From the NCBI GenBank assembly GCA_013100825.1, contig CP040001.1:496001-560000 (forward strand): a DNA stretch of 64,000 nt, written 5' to 3'. The notes beneath the pieces are model-generated. The model saw only the letters and a list, made by a program, of their open reading frames with translations, ran no database searches and was not told the DNA's origin. The position numbers were made by a program, and so were the translations under genes. Shown here piece after piece: positions 50,205 to 59,010 of the stretch. How positions within the stretch are numbered: position 1 is the stretch's first letter; every line of letters starts with the position of its first letter. This DNA is from Candidatus Saccharibacteria bacterium oral taxon 488. GTDB lineage: Bacteria; Patescibacteriota; Saccharimonadia; Saccharimonadales; Saccharimonadaceae.

Positions 50205-51807
50205 TGAGCTTAAATTCGATGCTTATTCGTTTGGTATCATTTGGTACGGTGCGCACCCAGAACGGAGAGAATTTCACATCAACATTTTCGATACCTTTGA
50301 TGGCTTCGAGCGCCGACTGAATGTCGCCATAACTTTTACCGCGTGACTGCTCTTTGACCTTTTCTTCATCAATGGTTGGACCGACGACGGCATTGGCGGT
50401 GATATGAGCGATGAAGTTACCGCCCCGGCCACTGAACTGCGCAAACTGCGCGCTATCAACACCATCTTTATAGATCTTTTGCGACTGCTTGCCCTCTAGC
50501 TCCTTGTTGGCGGTCGCCTTGAGGTAGGTGCTTAGCTCTGATTTTTCGATACCAACCATTGAGGCAGTCACCACCGTTTTGAGTGTCACCGCGCCGGTCG
50601 CTTCACTGTCAACAGCAACACTTGGAGTTGGCGTGCTACGCTGCTCCTGGTAGCTTCCCTTAATAATGGTGGTTGATCCGCCAAATGACTGCTCGACCTT
50701 AGCGCGAAGAGAGTCGGCCTTTTTTTCGTTCAATAAATCACTGGCGCGCTTAACGTCATCGCTACTGACCACCGTCACCTCACGACTGCTGCCCCCTGAG
50801 GTCTCGCCAACGAGGGCAGCATTGACCCCTGATGGCATTCCCGATACTGAGCCGCTTTCACCGTTATATTCCGCCCCGATATTTGCAGCTGTCACCATGA
50901 CCGTTGAGCCTGAGGCATTGGAGCGACTAAACGTCACCGCGCTATCGGTCGTAAAGGTCATCCCACCGCTCGTACGAATCGAGGTGCCAGCCGGAACGGT
51001 CTTGTCCAGCAGGCTGATCGAGTCGGTCGCGATACGCAACTTACCCTTAGCCCGCTCACCGACTTTCTTCTTGCCAGTCGCCGAAAACTCAACGGATAGT
51101 TCTACTTTTTGCTCCTGCTGGCGCGCTTTAATCACGTCAGCGGTCGGGTCAGTCACCCCGTCAGTCCTGAGTGTTACTTTCTTATTTACCGTCACCGTTG
51201 TTGTCTTGGCCGTGATAATCACTCGTGCATGCGGCGCAAACCAAATCGCCCATACCAAAAATCCAATAAGTAGCAGCGCACCGCCGCCGATCAGCAGAAA
51301 CTTTTTACGAAATAGATTAAAGTTCGGGACTTTTGGCGCTGTCTTGCTCTTGTTGGCGTTATCCGCCGGTTTTGAGGTCTCGTCGTCTTGCTTTTTGGAT
51401 GAATCAGCGATGGCTGAATCAATCGCTTTATCCGTTTCATCAACAGGTTGCGCGCTCTTTTCTAGCTCGCCAACCGGTAGCTCGCGCCCGTCGATGACGT
51501 CATTTTCGTCGTCCACCTTCAGTACCGGCACCTCGGCCATTTCTGGCTTGCTCTGGAGCGTCTTGGCCACCGGAATTTTGGCTGCCGCCGCGAGACCAGA
51601 CAGAATCGTATCACCAGTAATCAGTACGACTCGCTTATTAACCGACGCGGCTGTCCGAGCAATCAGCCGCATATTAACTGCGCTACGCAACACGCCGACT
51701 CGCTTGGGTGGCACCAGCGCAATAATTCGCTCCTTTGACGTCTTTATCTTGCCAACAATGGCAGTGATATCATCTTCGACGTCAATGTAAATAACATCTT
51801 TATTCAT
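50194..51807 (-). CDS. Membrane protein with baseplate-J-like extracellular region
   Basis: A 537-residue protein: a cytosolic N-terminal domain (about 1-110) with alternating beta/alpha pattern (VIYIDVEDDITAIVGKIKTS, KRVVLITGD), an acidic Ser/Asp/Lys linker, one membrane helix (about 173-192) and a large extracytoplasmic beta-rich part. VPAGTSIRTSGGMTFTTDS and the VTAANIGAEYNGESGS stretch resemble baseplate J/gp47-like domains. Its stop is directly before ruvX and it lies one base after the FtsA/PilM-like gene, suggesting a cell-envelope complex with that ATPase. Confidence 0.7.
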   Translation of the reverse strand: MNKDVIYIDVEDDITAIVGKIKTSKERIIALVPPKRVGVLRSAVNMRLIARTAASVNKRVVLITGDTILSGLAAAAKIPVAKTLQSKPEMAEVPVLKVDDENDVIDGRELPVGELEKSAQPVDETDKAIDSAIADSSKKQDDETSKPADNANKSKTAPKVPNFNLFRKKFLLIGGGALLLIGFLVWAIWFAPHARVIITAKTTTVTVNKKVTLRTDGVTDPTADVIKARQQEQKVELSVEFSATGKKKVGERAKGKLRIATDSISLLDKTVPAGTSIRTSGGMTFTTDSAVTFSRSNASGSTVMVTAANIGAEYNGESGSVSGMPSGVNAALVGETSGGSSREVTVVSSDDVKRASDLLNEKKADSLRAKVEQSFGGSTTIIKGSYQEQRSTPTPSVAVDSEATGAVTLKTVVTASMVGIEKSELSTYLKATANKELEGKQSQKIYKDGVDSAQFAQFSGRGGNFIAHITANAVVGPTIDEEKVKEQSRGKSYGDIQSALEAIKGIENVDVKFSPFWVRTVPNDTKRISIEFKLNES

Positions 51808-53070
51808 CTATATTTTAAGTAATCGGTTAACTTTATCCATCAAGCCATGAGCGTCTTGATTACTTACCATTGTATCATATCCAACTCGCAGCAGGCCCAT
51901 CACCGTGATAAATGTATGGTCGGTGATATCGCCGGTTGTGTCAGTGATACCGATGACATCGGATGGCTTGATATGTTGAATGGTTGGCTTTTTCGTAAAT
52001 GGTAGTTCCTTGTACCACGGCTGATTGGCCAGTGCATCGACGAGCTGCTGCAAGCTCGCACCACCGCCGCACAACAAAATTCGGTTCGGCAAATGATCAA
52101 CGCTATCAAAATCACCGAGCGCCAACTCAACGCCCGACAGCCATACCTCAAGGGTTTTGTCAATCGCCCCGTCAAGTTTGCGCTTGAGTGTTGGTTTGAT
52201 GTAGCCATTATCAGTATTTACCTTCAGCTTTTCCGCCTCTTTGTAGCCCAGGTCCAGATCCGTCGCAATCATCCGCGTAAAGCTCCGCCCACCGATGCCG
52301 AACATCTTGGTGCCCTCAACGCCGCCGTCATTGACGACCGCAATGTCAGTCGTGCCACCACCGCAGTCGATCAAGATCGCCGTAAAATTAGAATTCGCAT
52401 CTGTACCGAGCACACTTCGGCTGACTGCAAACGGTTCGGCCGCCACGGCGATTAGCTCCAGCGCTAACTCGTCGGCCACCTTTTCCAGCGCCCCGATATG
52501 TACCATTGGTGCAAATGCCGTATAAATCTGTACCGCGACGTCCCGCCCCTGAAAACCGATCGGGTTTGACACCTTGTAGCCATCAATATGAATGCTGACC
52601 AGTGCTGAATTAACCAGCTTCACCTCGACGTCCTCGTTGCCAGTTTCCAGTGCAATCTGCGCCTGCGCCTTGCCCTGTGCTCGTTCCTGTACCTTCTCAA
52701 TGATGAATTCCATCTCGGCAACATCCAGTGGTTTATCGGGCTGCGGCCGGCGATAGCGAATTGTGTTGGTCACGCCCTTGACCAGCTCACCGGCAATACC
52801 GATGATCACCCGCTTGGCCTGAACACCGGCCTTATCCTCAGCCTCGGTCAGTGCCGCCTCGCAATTGGTCACCACACCAGCGATATCAGCGATCGCGCCT
52901 TGGTGCATGTCGCCCAGATTCTGCTGCGCCCGACCAACTCCGATGATCTCGATATCATCATCCTTGATCTCGGCGATCAGCGCCTTAATATACTCCGTAC
53001 CAATGTCGAGACCGACCAGGTACTGGTGTTCATCTTTGTCTGTCTTCTTGAAAAGCCTATCTAACACCAT
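51808..53070 (-). CDS. FtsA/PilM-like actin-fold ATPase
   Basis: A 420-residue protein of the FtsA/MreB/PilM group. Seen: the phosphate-1 motif LVGLDIGTEYIKALIAE (about 18-34), an SHS2 (1C) insertion in FtsA position, phosphate-2 IDCGGGTTDIAVV near 230 and the adenosine motif ILLCGGGASLQQL near 340. It could be the cell-division FtsA or a PilM-type pilus protein; ftsZ is absent here and the next gene is a bitopic membrane protein. The ATG lies 10 bp after a TATAAT box. Confidence 0.85.
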   Translation of the reverse strand: MVLDRLFKKTDKDEHQYLVGLDIGTEYIKALIAEIKDDDIEIIGVGRAQQNLGDMHQGAIADIAGVVTNCEAALTEAEDKAGVQAKRVIIGIAGELVKGVTNTIRYRRPQPDKPLDVAEMEFIIEKVQERAQGKAQAQIALETGNEDVEVKLVNSALVSIHIDGYKVSNPIGFQGRDVAVQIYTAFAPMVHIGALEKVADELALELIAVAAEPFAVSRSVLGTDANSNFTAILIDCGGGTTDIAVVNDGGVEGTKMFGIGGRSFTRMIATDLDLGYKEAEKLKVNTDNGYIKPTLKRKLDGAIDKTLEVWLSGVELALGDFDSVDHLPNRILLCGGGASLQQLVDALANQPWYKELPFTKKPTIQHIKPSDVIGITDTTGDITDHTFITVMGLLRVGYDTMVSNQDAHGLMDKVNRLLKI

Positions 53071-53113
53071 AGTCTTTATGATTATATACCATTTGGGTGT
53101 GGATTGGCTAGTT

Positions 53114-53141
53114 TTGACAAAATATTATTTAGTTGTATAAT
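53114..53141 (+). promoter_or_regulatory. Promoter of the 280-residue orphan
   Basis: TTGACA at 53114-53119, a 16 bp spacer and TATAAT at 53136-53141; the ATG at 53149 begins 7 bp after the -10 box. Confidence 0.75.
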
Positions 53142-53148
53142 ACATATT

Positions 53149-53991
53149 ATGTATTCTGCATTCCGTCATGATGGTGACACTTTATCATACACTGCGTCAC
53201 GCAAACTGTCCGCCGAGCAGCGTGATACCTTAAAACGTGAAATTATCGGATTACATGCTGATACTGTTAACAATACCTGTACACCCAGTGCTGTACACAT
53301 CACAGGCACATATCGCGAAAAGGATACGATACTGCACCTAGCTGCTCTGAGAGAACTTATCGCCAGCGGCCTAGCCTTTGCCGCTGACCTTGAGCTACGG
53401 GAAGGTCAATTCGGAAGACGGCTCGTTCGGCCAAAGCATACACCAACCTGGACAGACCTCCTTAGTAATGAAGATATCGTGGCCGCCCTTGGCGGAGTCG
53501 ACTCCATCCGCACAAGCGAATACTATACAAACCCCACACGTAAGGTTAGTGACAACACCATGTGGCAGTTGCTTGATGAAATCCCCATGATAGAGAAAGA
53601 TCGTCTTACTCGTTTTTGTAGTGAATTTTTTGAACCAGCTGTTGGGCTTGGAATGACCGATGTGGTCGCGATTGATGCTATATATAAAAGGACGCGGTCA
53701 AAATCCACCTCAAAACCACGCACCAAAGAGCGATATGTACTGCGCAATAGTAAAATTCTAGGGGAAGTCGGACAGCAAGCAATCAAAGATACCCTCACCG
53801 TTGTCGTAAACCCGTATACCGGTGTAGTTGATGCCCAGACAATAATTAGTCCATCAACGACGCACGGACACCTTCTCCAGACTAATCCAGACACAATAAC
53901 TGATCGCGCAGTTCAAGCCTGCAAACGGCTCAGCGAGACAATTCGTACAGACAACGACCCGTTTGCTATATTGGAGCAGCTTGATAGATAA
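53149..53991 (+). CDS. Hypothetical protein
   Basis: A 280-residue soluble protein of unknown family. The N-terminal part is helical and charged; the C-terminal third holds TDVVAIDAIYKRTRSKSTSK (about 181-200), a basic stretch, then IKDTLTVVVNPYTGVVDAQTI, which looks beta-rich. The frame continues upstream, but the -10 box lies inside it, so the ATG at 53149 is the better start; it is leaderless with a 7 bp gap. The gene stands alone between two leftward operons, which suggests recent insertion. Confidence 0.6.
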   Translation: MYSAFRHDGDTLSYTASRKLSAEQRDTLKREIIGLHADTVNNTCTPSAVHITGTYREKDTILHLAALRELIASGLAFAADLELREGQFGRRLVRPKHTPTWTDLLSNEDIVAALGGVDSIRTSEYYTNPTRKVSDNTMWQLLDEIPMIEKDRLTRFCSEFFEPAVGLGMTDVVAIDAIYKRTRSKSTSKPRTKERYVLRNSKILGEVGQQAIKDTLTVVVNPYTGVVDAQTIISPSTTHGHLLQTNPDTITDRAVQACKRLSETIRTDNDPFAILEQLDR

Positions 53992-54033
53992 CGCCTTTAG
54001 CCCACGATATCCTACCTCTATACAAAACTACAA

Positions 54034-55938
54034 TCAAGAAGCGTCTGCAGCGCCCTCACTAAGAACAGCCTTAATCCGCCGAATCCCAGCAGCACTCGCC
54101 TCTTCTTTAGTGATGGTGAAGCGCTTACCGCCCTCAGCCAAGACGCCAGTGTGTTCGACGTGTGGGCCGCCGCAAACTTCGAAACTAACGACATTATCGC
54201 CCTCGCCGATAGAATAAACTTTCACTTCATCACCGTAGCGCTCGCCAAAGGCGCCGATTGCGCCCATATTCAGCGCCTCGTCAGTCGGATAGACGGCAAA
54301 GCTGACTGGTAAATCAGCGTCGATCCAAGCATTGACTTGATCTTCTACTGCCTGTTTTTCCTCTGGCGTCAATTTATCGTGATTGAAATCAAAGCGTAGG
54401 CGCTCAGCAGTGATATTGCTGCCGTGCTGTTGCAAATCCGGTGCATCGAGGACTTTGCGTAGCGCTGCTCCCAACAAGTGCGTCGCCGTATGATATTTCA
54501 AATGAATCGGATCGTGACCCTCCAGGCCGCCGCTAAATTGCCCCTTGCGTGCTGTCTTGGAGCGTTGGCGCTGCTCAGCCATTCGCGCATCAAATTCAGC
54601 GCGCCAATTATCAGAAAGCTTGATGCCTTGTTTATAGGCCTCCTCGGTACTCAGCTCCACCGGAAAGCCAAACGTATCATATAGCGTAAATAGCTCTTCG
54701 CCAGTTAAGCCATCGTCGATATAATGCTGCATCTGCTTTAAGCCTTTGCGCAGCGTTTGGCGGAAGGCTTTTTCTTCCTTGACCAGCACAGCGATGATAC
54801 TCTCGCGGTTTTCCTTAACCTCTGGGAAATCTGCTTCATACAAATCAGCAATCACCGGCACGATTTCCTCGAGGAAATTCTGCTCAATTCCCAGATCGAA
54901 ACTATAGCGAATCGCCCGGCGCAGTAAGCGGCGCATCACATAACCCTGCTCCTTATTGCTCGGCACGCAGCCATCGACCGCCATAAAGGTAGCAGCCCTC
55001 AGATGATCAGCGATCACCCGCATACTTTCGGTATGTGAAGCGTACTGTTTGCCGCTCAAATCCTGCAATTTCTCGATGATTGGCCATAGCAAGCTAATCT
55101 TGAAAACGTCCGGGTCGTTATTAGCTGCTGCCGCAATTCGCTCCAGGCCTGAGCCATGATCAATGTTTGGCTTTTCTAGTGGCTCAAACACACCGTCCGC
55201 CACCTTTTTGTAAGCCATAAAGACATTGTTGCCAATCTCCATAAAACGACCACAATCGCAGTTCGGATGACAATACTCGCCAAACTTCGGATCATGCTCG
55301 ATAAAGTCAAACTCATAAAACATCTCGCTATCCGGCCCACACGGATCACCAATCGGCGTAGTTTCCGGCCCACCATTACGACTCCACCAGTTCTTGCTGC
55401 TATCATAAAAGAAAATCCGCTCACCCGGATGAATACCGCGCGCTGCGCCCTGCTCCTCGCTACCAATATCGGCTAGTCCAGCCTCGATGCCTTTTTCGAC
55501 AAACTTCTGCTGCCATAACTCGGCCGCTTCAGTATCCCTGGCGATATTATATTCCGGCGCACCAATGAAACATGTCACGTATAGCCGCTGCGGGTCAAGC
55601 CCAATTTCTTCGGTCAAGAACGTCCACATCCAATTGATCTGCTCTTTCTTGAAATAATCGCCCAAGCTCCAGTTGCCAAGCATTTCAAAAAATGTCGTGT
55701 GGCGGTTATCACCGATATCATCAATATCCTGCGCCCGTAAACATGTCTGCGAATCAGCGATTCGCTTGCCCTCAGGGTGTGGCTCACCCAGCAGGTACGG
55801 GATCATTGGCTGCATGCCCGCACCGGTAAATAGTGTTGTCGGGTCATCGGTTAGAATCAGCGGCGCGCGCCTAATGACTGCATGAGCCTGTTTGCTGTAA
55901 AAGTCGAGGTATTTGAGGCGAATTTCTTGAGCGTTCAT
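54034..55938 (-). CDS. alaS: Alanyl-tRNA synthetase, short form without C-Ala domain
   Basis: A 634-residue class II synthetase that charges tRNA-Ala; the usual bacterial enzyme has about 875 residues. Present: the catalytic core (LTDDPTTLFTGAGMQPMIPYL, HTTFFEMLGNWSLGDYF), the tRNA-recognition region and the editing domain with HTATHLLGAALRKVL and the CGGPHVEHTG zinc/His site. Missing: the C-terminal DHHA1/C-Ala region that dimerises the enzyme and grips the tRNA elbow. The stop is clean, with no frame continuing. TATAAT (minus strand, 55951-55946) ends 7 bp before the ATG. Confidence 0.95.
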   Translation of the reverse strand: MNAQEIRLKYLDFYSKQAHAVIRRAPLILTDDPTTLFTGAGMQPMIPYLLGEPHPEGKRIADSQTCLRAQDIDDIGDNRHTTFFEMLGNWSLGDYFKKEQINWMWTFLTEEIGLDPQRLYVTCFIGAPEYNIARDTEAAELWQQKFVEKGIEAGLADIGSEEQGAARGIHPGERIFFYDSSKNWWSRNGGPETTPIGDPCGPDSEMFYEFDFIEHDPKFGEYCHPNCDCGRFMEIGNNVFMAYKKVADGVFEPLEKPNIDHGSGLERIAAAANNDPDVFKISLLWPIIEKLQDLSGKQYASHTESMRVIADHLRAATFMAVDGCVPSNKEQGYVMRRLLRRAIRYSFDLGIEQNFLEEIVPVIADLYEADFPEVKENRESIIAVLVKEEKAFRQTLRKGLKQMQHYIDDGLTGEELFTLYDTFGFPVELSTEEAYKQGIKLSDNWRAEFDARMAEQRQRSKTARKGQFSGGLEGHDPIHLKYHTATHLLGAALRKVLDAPDLQQHGSNITAERLRFDFNHDKLTPEEKQAVEDQVNAWIDADLPVSFAVYPTDEALNMGAIGAFGERYGDEVKVYSIGEGDNVVSFEVCGGPHVEHTGVLAEGGKRFTITKEEASAAGIRRIKAVLSEGAADAS

Positions 55939-55980
55939 AGGAGCAATTATAGCACAAGTCGCCTCAGATACTCTGGATCT

Positions 55981-57510
55981 TTATGAGCGTTTTTTCCGCA
56001 TCAGCAGCACTGCACCGCTGATGATGGCAGCAACACCAGCCCCGATCGCTACCAGCAAACTCGTACCAGTATCAGCTAGTTGACTGCCCGCTCGGCCTTG
56101 CGAAGCGCCCGGCTGCCCTGGTTGACTCGGCTGACCCGGCTGGCTAGGAGCACCTGGATTACCCGGCGCCGTTGGCACAGCGTTCCACTTAGCGTATAGC
56201 GTGAAGTTAGAATTTGGCATCGTATGGACGTTAAAGTCCCACCGCATCAGATAAGTTGGATCAGCGTACCACCCAGCAAAGGTATAGCCAGCTCGCGTCG
56301 GATCAGCCGGCCGCACCGCTTTGGCAGTGTAGGCGACCGTTTGGGATGGTACCGGTGAGCCTGAGCCGGTATCAAACGTCAGCGTGTAGGTCGGGCACTG
56401 CTTGGCATCGCCATTGATCGTCCAGCCGTGACCACCATCGGCCACTGCCTTTTGCAGTGCTGCATGCGCCGCCTCCGCCGTACAATATTTCAGGCCAGCC
56501 GCACCCAGCGTCACTGGTGACTTGAGTACTGCATTATTCCAGGCAGTCAGTGTTGCATCGTAATTTTGCACCGATAGCGCCGTATTATCAAGCATATTCG
56601 CCCCGCCAGCATACGGATTACCCGTAACATCCTGCAGCGAGGTCAGTTGCCAGCCAGCCAGCGACTGGTTGAATGCCCGCGCATTAGCCAACATCCGCAC
56701 CATAGCATGTGCCTTCGTCATATTCCACAGCCCGATCGGCTGATTGAACGAATTTGCCCACTCGAACATGCTATCAGCGTATTCAAGTTTTGCAGTATTC
56801 CAGCTGGCAATCGACGAACTGCCACCGTTATTGAACGCCCCCGCATACGCAAACATATGGCCAGCACTCGTCACATTTCCCACATTCCACGAACCGATGT
56901 TTTGGTTAAACTGTCCGGCGCCATGGAACATATTAGCAGTTGTTGTCACATTTGATGTATTCCATTGCCAGTTGGCACCCTCACCCTTGAGCGAGTGAGC
57001 CGTGTCGAACATGCTCTGTAAGCTCGTTACGTTCGTGAGATTTGGCACATCAGTCGCCTTGACGTCCATATTCTCAGCGCCCCGAAACGCCGAGTCCATG
57101 CTGCGCCACGCGCCCGTTCCCCACTGGTCAACTGACATAATTTTCAAACGATCACCGGCATTATTTACATAAATCTGCGGGAATGTACCGCCGATACGAA
57201 TCGTGTGACGACCCTCGTCGCTGTATGTACAGGTGTGACTACCTGTCACGCCCACAGCGTCAGGAATGCCGTCATTGTTACAGTCGACCGTATAATTGTA
57301 TCCCCCACCCGTTACCGGTATGGTAAATTGATCGGTATTTGATACGCCCGGCTTCATGGTGTCAATCGTCACGACAAAATCAGTATTGTTAATTGGATCA
57401 GCTTTCGCTGGCTGCGTCATCGCCAGTAGCGTCGCGCCACCAACACCAAGCATCATAACCCCTGTTGTTAGCGTCGGCAGCAAGCGCCCGCGTCGTTGTA
57501 AATATTTCAT
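55981..57510 (-). CDS. BspA/DUF285-repeat surface protein with LPXTG-like sorting tail
   Basis: A 509-residue secreted protein: a signal peptide (about 1-37, ending PAKA), a domain with DUF285 repeats (W-NTSNV-MF-GA-FNQ-I-SWN pattern, at least four copies over about 175-300), a Listeria-Bacteroides InlB-type repeat (TRAGYTFAGWYADP near 410), a Pro/Gly/Gln linker (about 450-472) and a C-terminal LADTG followed by a hydrophobic helix and RKKRS. This is the layout of a sortase substrate, with Ala in place of Pro. It probably mediates contact with a host cell. A GGGGG ribosome site sets the start. Confidence 0.85.
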   Translation of the reverse strand: MKYLQRRGRLLPTLTTGVMMLGVGGATLLAMTQPAKADPINNTDFVVTIDTMKPGVSNTDQFTIPVTGGGYNYTVDCNNDGIPDAVGVTGSHTCTYSDEGRHTIRIGGTFPQIYVNNAGDRLKIMSVDQWGTGAWRSMDSAFRGAENMDVKATDVPNLTNVTSLQSMFDTAHSLKGEGANWQWNTSNVTTTANMFHGAGQFNQNIGSWNVGNVTSAGHMFAYAGAFNNGGSSSIASWNTAKLEYADSMFEWANSFNQPIGLWNMTKAHAMVRMLANARAFNQSLAGWQLTSLQDVTGNPYAGGANMLDNTALSVQNYDATLTAWNNAVLKSPVTLGAAGLKYCTAEAAHAALQKAVADGGHGWTINGDAKQCPTYTLTFDTGSGSPVPSQTVAYTAKAVRPADPTRAGYTFAGWYADPTYLMRWDFNVHTMPNSNFTLYAKWNAVPTAPGNPGAPSQPGQPSQPGQPGASQGRAGSQLADTGTSLLVAIGAGVAAIISGAVLLMRKKRS

Positions 57511-57592
57511 AAAACCCCCTATCATGTTCATGTTACTTCGTTGTACTATTACCTCAAATAATACGCGACTAAGCCCTCCATCGTCAAGAAAA

Positions 57593-57615
57593 TCCCGCCC
57601 TCATCGCGGGCGGGA
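57593..57615 (-). terminator. Terminator of rpsP
   Basis: Stem TCCCGCCC/GGGCGGGA with a seven-base loop, followed on the minus strand by TTTTC. It lies between rpsP and the surface-protein gene. Confidence 0.75.
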
Positions 57616-57639
57616 AATGTCTCAGTTTATCACGTCGTA

Positions 57640-58002
57640 TTATTCAGCGCCTGACTCATCAGTATCTGACTGAACTGGCTCTTCTTTTGGCTGGTTTTTA
57701 CGAAGCTTCTCTGGATTGCGGATGGCTTTGCGCCTATCAGCAGCTGGCTCTTTAACCCACTTTGGCAAGGCGACGCCAGCTTCTTTCAATAACTTAACAA
57801 CACGCGGTGTTGGCTGGGCACCATTGTCCAAATATTTCTGTGCTAATTCAGCCTGAATATTTGCTGCTTTAGTGTGTGGATTGTAGCTGCCGACATACGC
57901 GACCACGCGACCGCTTGATGGATGGCGCTGCGCCTCTTGTACTGCCAGGCGGTACACCGGATAGCCCTTGCGACCCAACCGTTGCAAACGAATTGCTAGC
58001 AT
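57640..58002 (-). CDS. rpsP: 30S ribosomal protein bS16
   Basis: A 120-residue ribosomal protein. The N-terminal 80 residues are the conserved bS16 fold (MLAIRLQRLGRKGYPVYRLAV, VGSYNPH, and the QPTPRVVKLLKEAGV region); the rest is a basic then acidic tail (ending SDTDESGAE). Upstream lies TACACT about 55 bases away and AAGGAAG before the ATG. It is alone here, whereas many bacteria keep it with rimM and trmD. Confidence 0.96.
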   Translation of the reverse strand: MLAIRLQRLGRKGYPVYRLAVQEAQRHPSSGRVVAYVGSYNPHTKAANIQAELAQKYLDNGAQPTPRVVKLLKEAGVALPKWVKEPAADRRKAIRNPEKLRKNQPKEEPVQSDTDESGAE

Positions 58003-58103
58003 GTGTGATTTCTTCCTTTTCTTACAACTCTTTGATTAATGTATTACTCCTAGAGAGTGTACACTATTTCGCTATGTACGTCAATTCTGTCTTGAGTCTG
58101 CTA

Positions 58104-58131
58104 TTGACTTTTTATGTCTATCTGTTATAAT
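58104..58131 (+). promoter_or_regulatory. Promoter of the kinase-like frameshifted gene
   Basis: TTGACT at 58104-58109, a 16 bp spacer and TATAAT at 58126-58131. The ATG at 58140 begins 8 bp after the -10 box, so the promoter is still intact although the frame is broken. Confidence 0.7.
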
Positions 58132-58139
58132 ATCCAAAT

Positions 58140-58852
58140 ATGCCACATGAACATATCCAACCAAGAGAAATCGATGATACAGATTTTATTATTTCGGGTC
58201 TGCTTGGCGAAGGCGGCTCAAAAACAGTATTTGACGCAATCATTAATGGAAAAGAAGGGCGCTGGCGATACCGAATAGTATTGACGATCCCGATACACAG
58301 GCAGAGAAATGGAACAGTGTATTACAAGAACCCGAAAACGCGAAACTACTATCTGAATTAGGACTTCTCACTGTTCCTGAATACGAAATAATAACCACTA
58401 CTATAAACGGTCGGGAATTACCAGCACTAAGCATGACACCATTTTCTAACCTTCCTTTTAAGGTCTTTGGCGGCAAGGATGGAACACAGACATATACACA
58501 CGGTCCACTTTCTCATATTGAACATTTTTCAGATATTTCTTCCTATATCACTGGTTTTGGCGCCGATATCGCCACGCTCACACAATCGGGAATCGTCCTG
58601 TCACGAGACAGCATATCGTTTGCCGCTTTGCCCGATGGATCAATGCGCTTATTCTTCTACGATTTACAGGGTATGACAATTAATGATGACTCGGTTAATA
58701 AAGATGAGCTTAGAGAGGATTATTCAAAACTAGTCGTCTATATGTTAGACAACATATTCGACTACCAGCAGTTGATGCGTTTTGAAGCGCAGGGCTACGA
58801 TTTTCGTAAGCGCATGAATCTATCACAGAAACTTCAAGTAATCGCTAATTAA
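58140..58852 (+). pseudogene. Kinase-like gene broken by a one-base deletion in a G run
   Basis: The first frame gives a glycine-rich loop LLGEGGSKTVFDA (about 21-33) and then GKEG, after which it runs into nonsense and stops at 58361. Adding one G to the GGG at about 58258-58260 restores a single frame that reads ALAIPNSIDDPDTQAEKW, continues through LSELGLLTVPEYE, TLTQSGIVLSRDSISF and LFFYDLQG, and ends at 58852. The repaired product (about 237 residues) has the order of a divergent protein-kinase fold with degraded catalytic residues. It could be a pseudogene or a sequence error. Confidence 0.6.
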
Positions 58853-59010
58853 CTTTTTATCATTCTTGACGCAAAGTGTATAATTTACCCAACAAAAGCC
58901 GTAGCCAACAGAGCAGAAAAAGAGGAACGCCATCTTGAGGCACCCGGTATTAATTGCCATCATGATCAATCCAGAGACGGAGCGATAGCAACAGTAATCT
59001 ATTAAATGAC

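Noticed and set aside
50666-51790. A 374-codon open frame on the plus strand
   Set aside because: It lies entirely opposite the 537-residue baseplate-J-like gene and its Ser/Leu/Thr-rich product is the usual shadow of a coding strand; no promoter or ribosome site.
53114-53141. Third copy of the twin tandem-TTGACA promoter
   Set aside because: It has a single TTGACA, a 16 bp spacer and TATAAT, with a leaderless start; the features that define the pair are missing.
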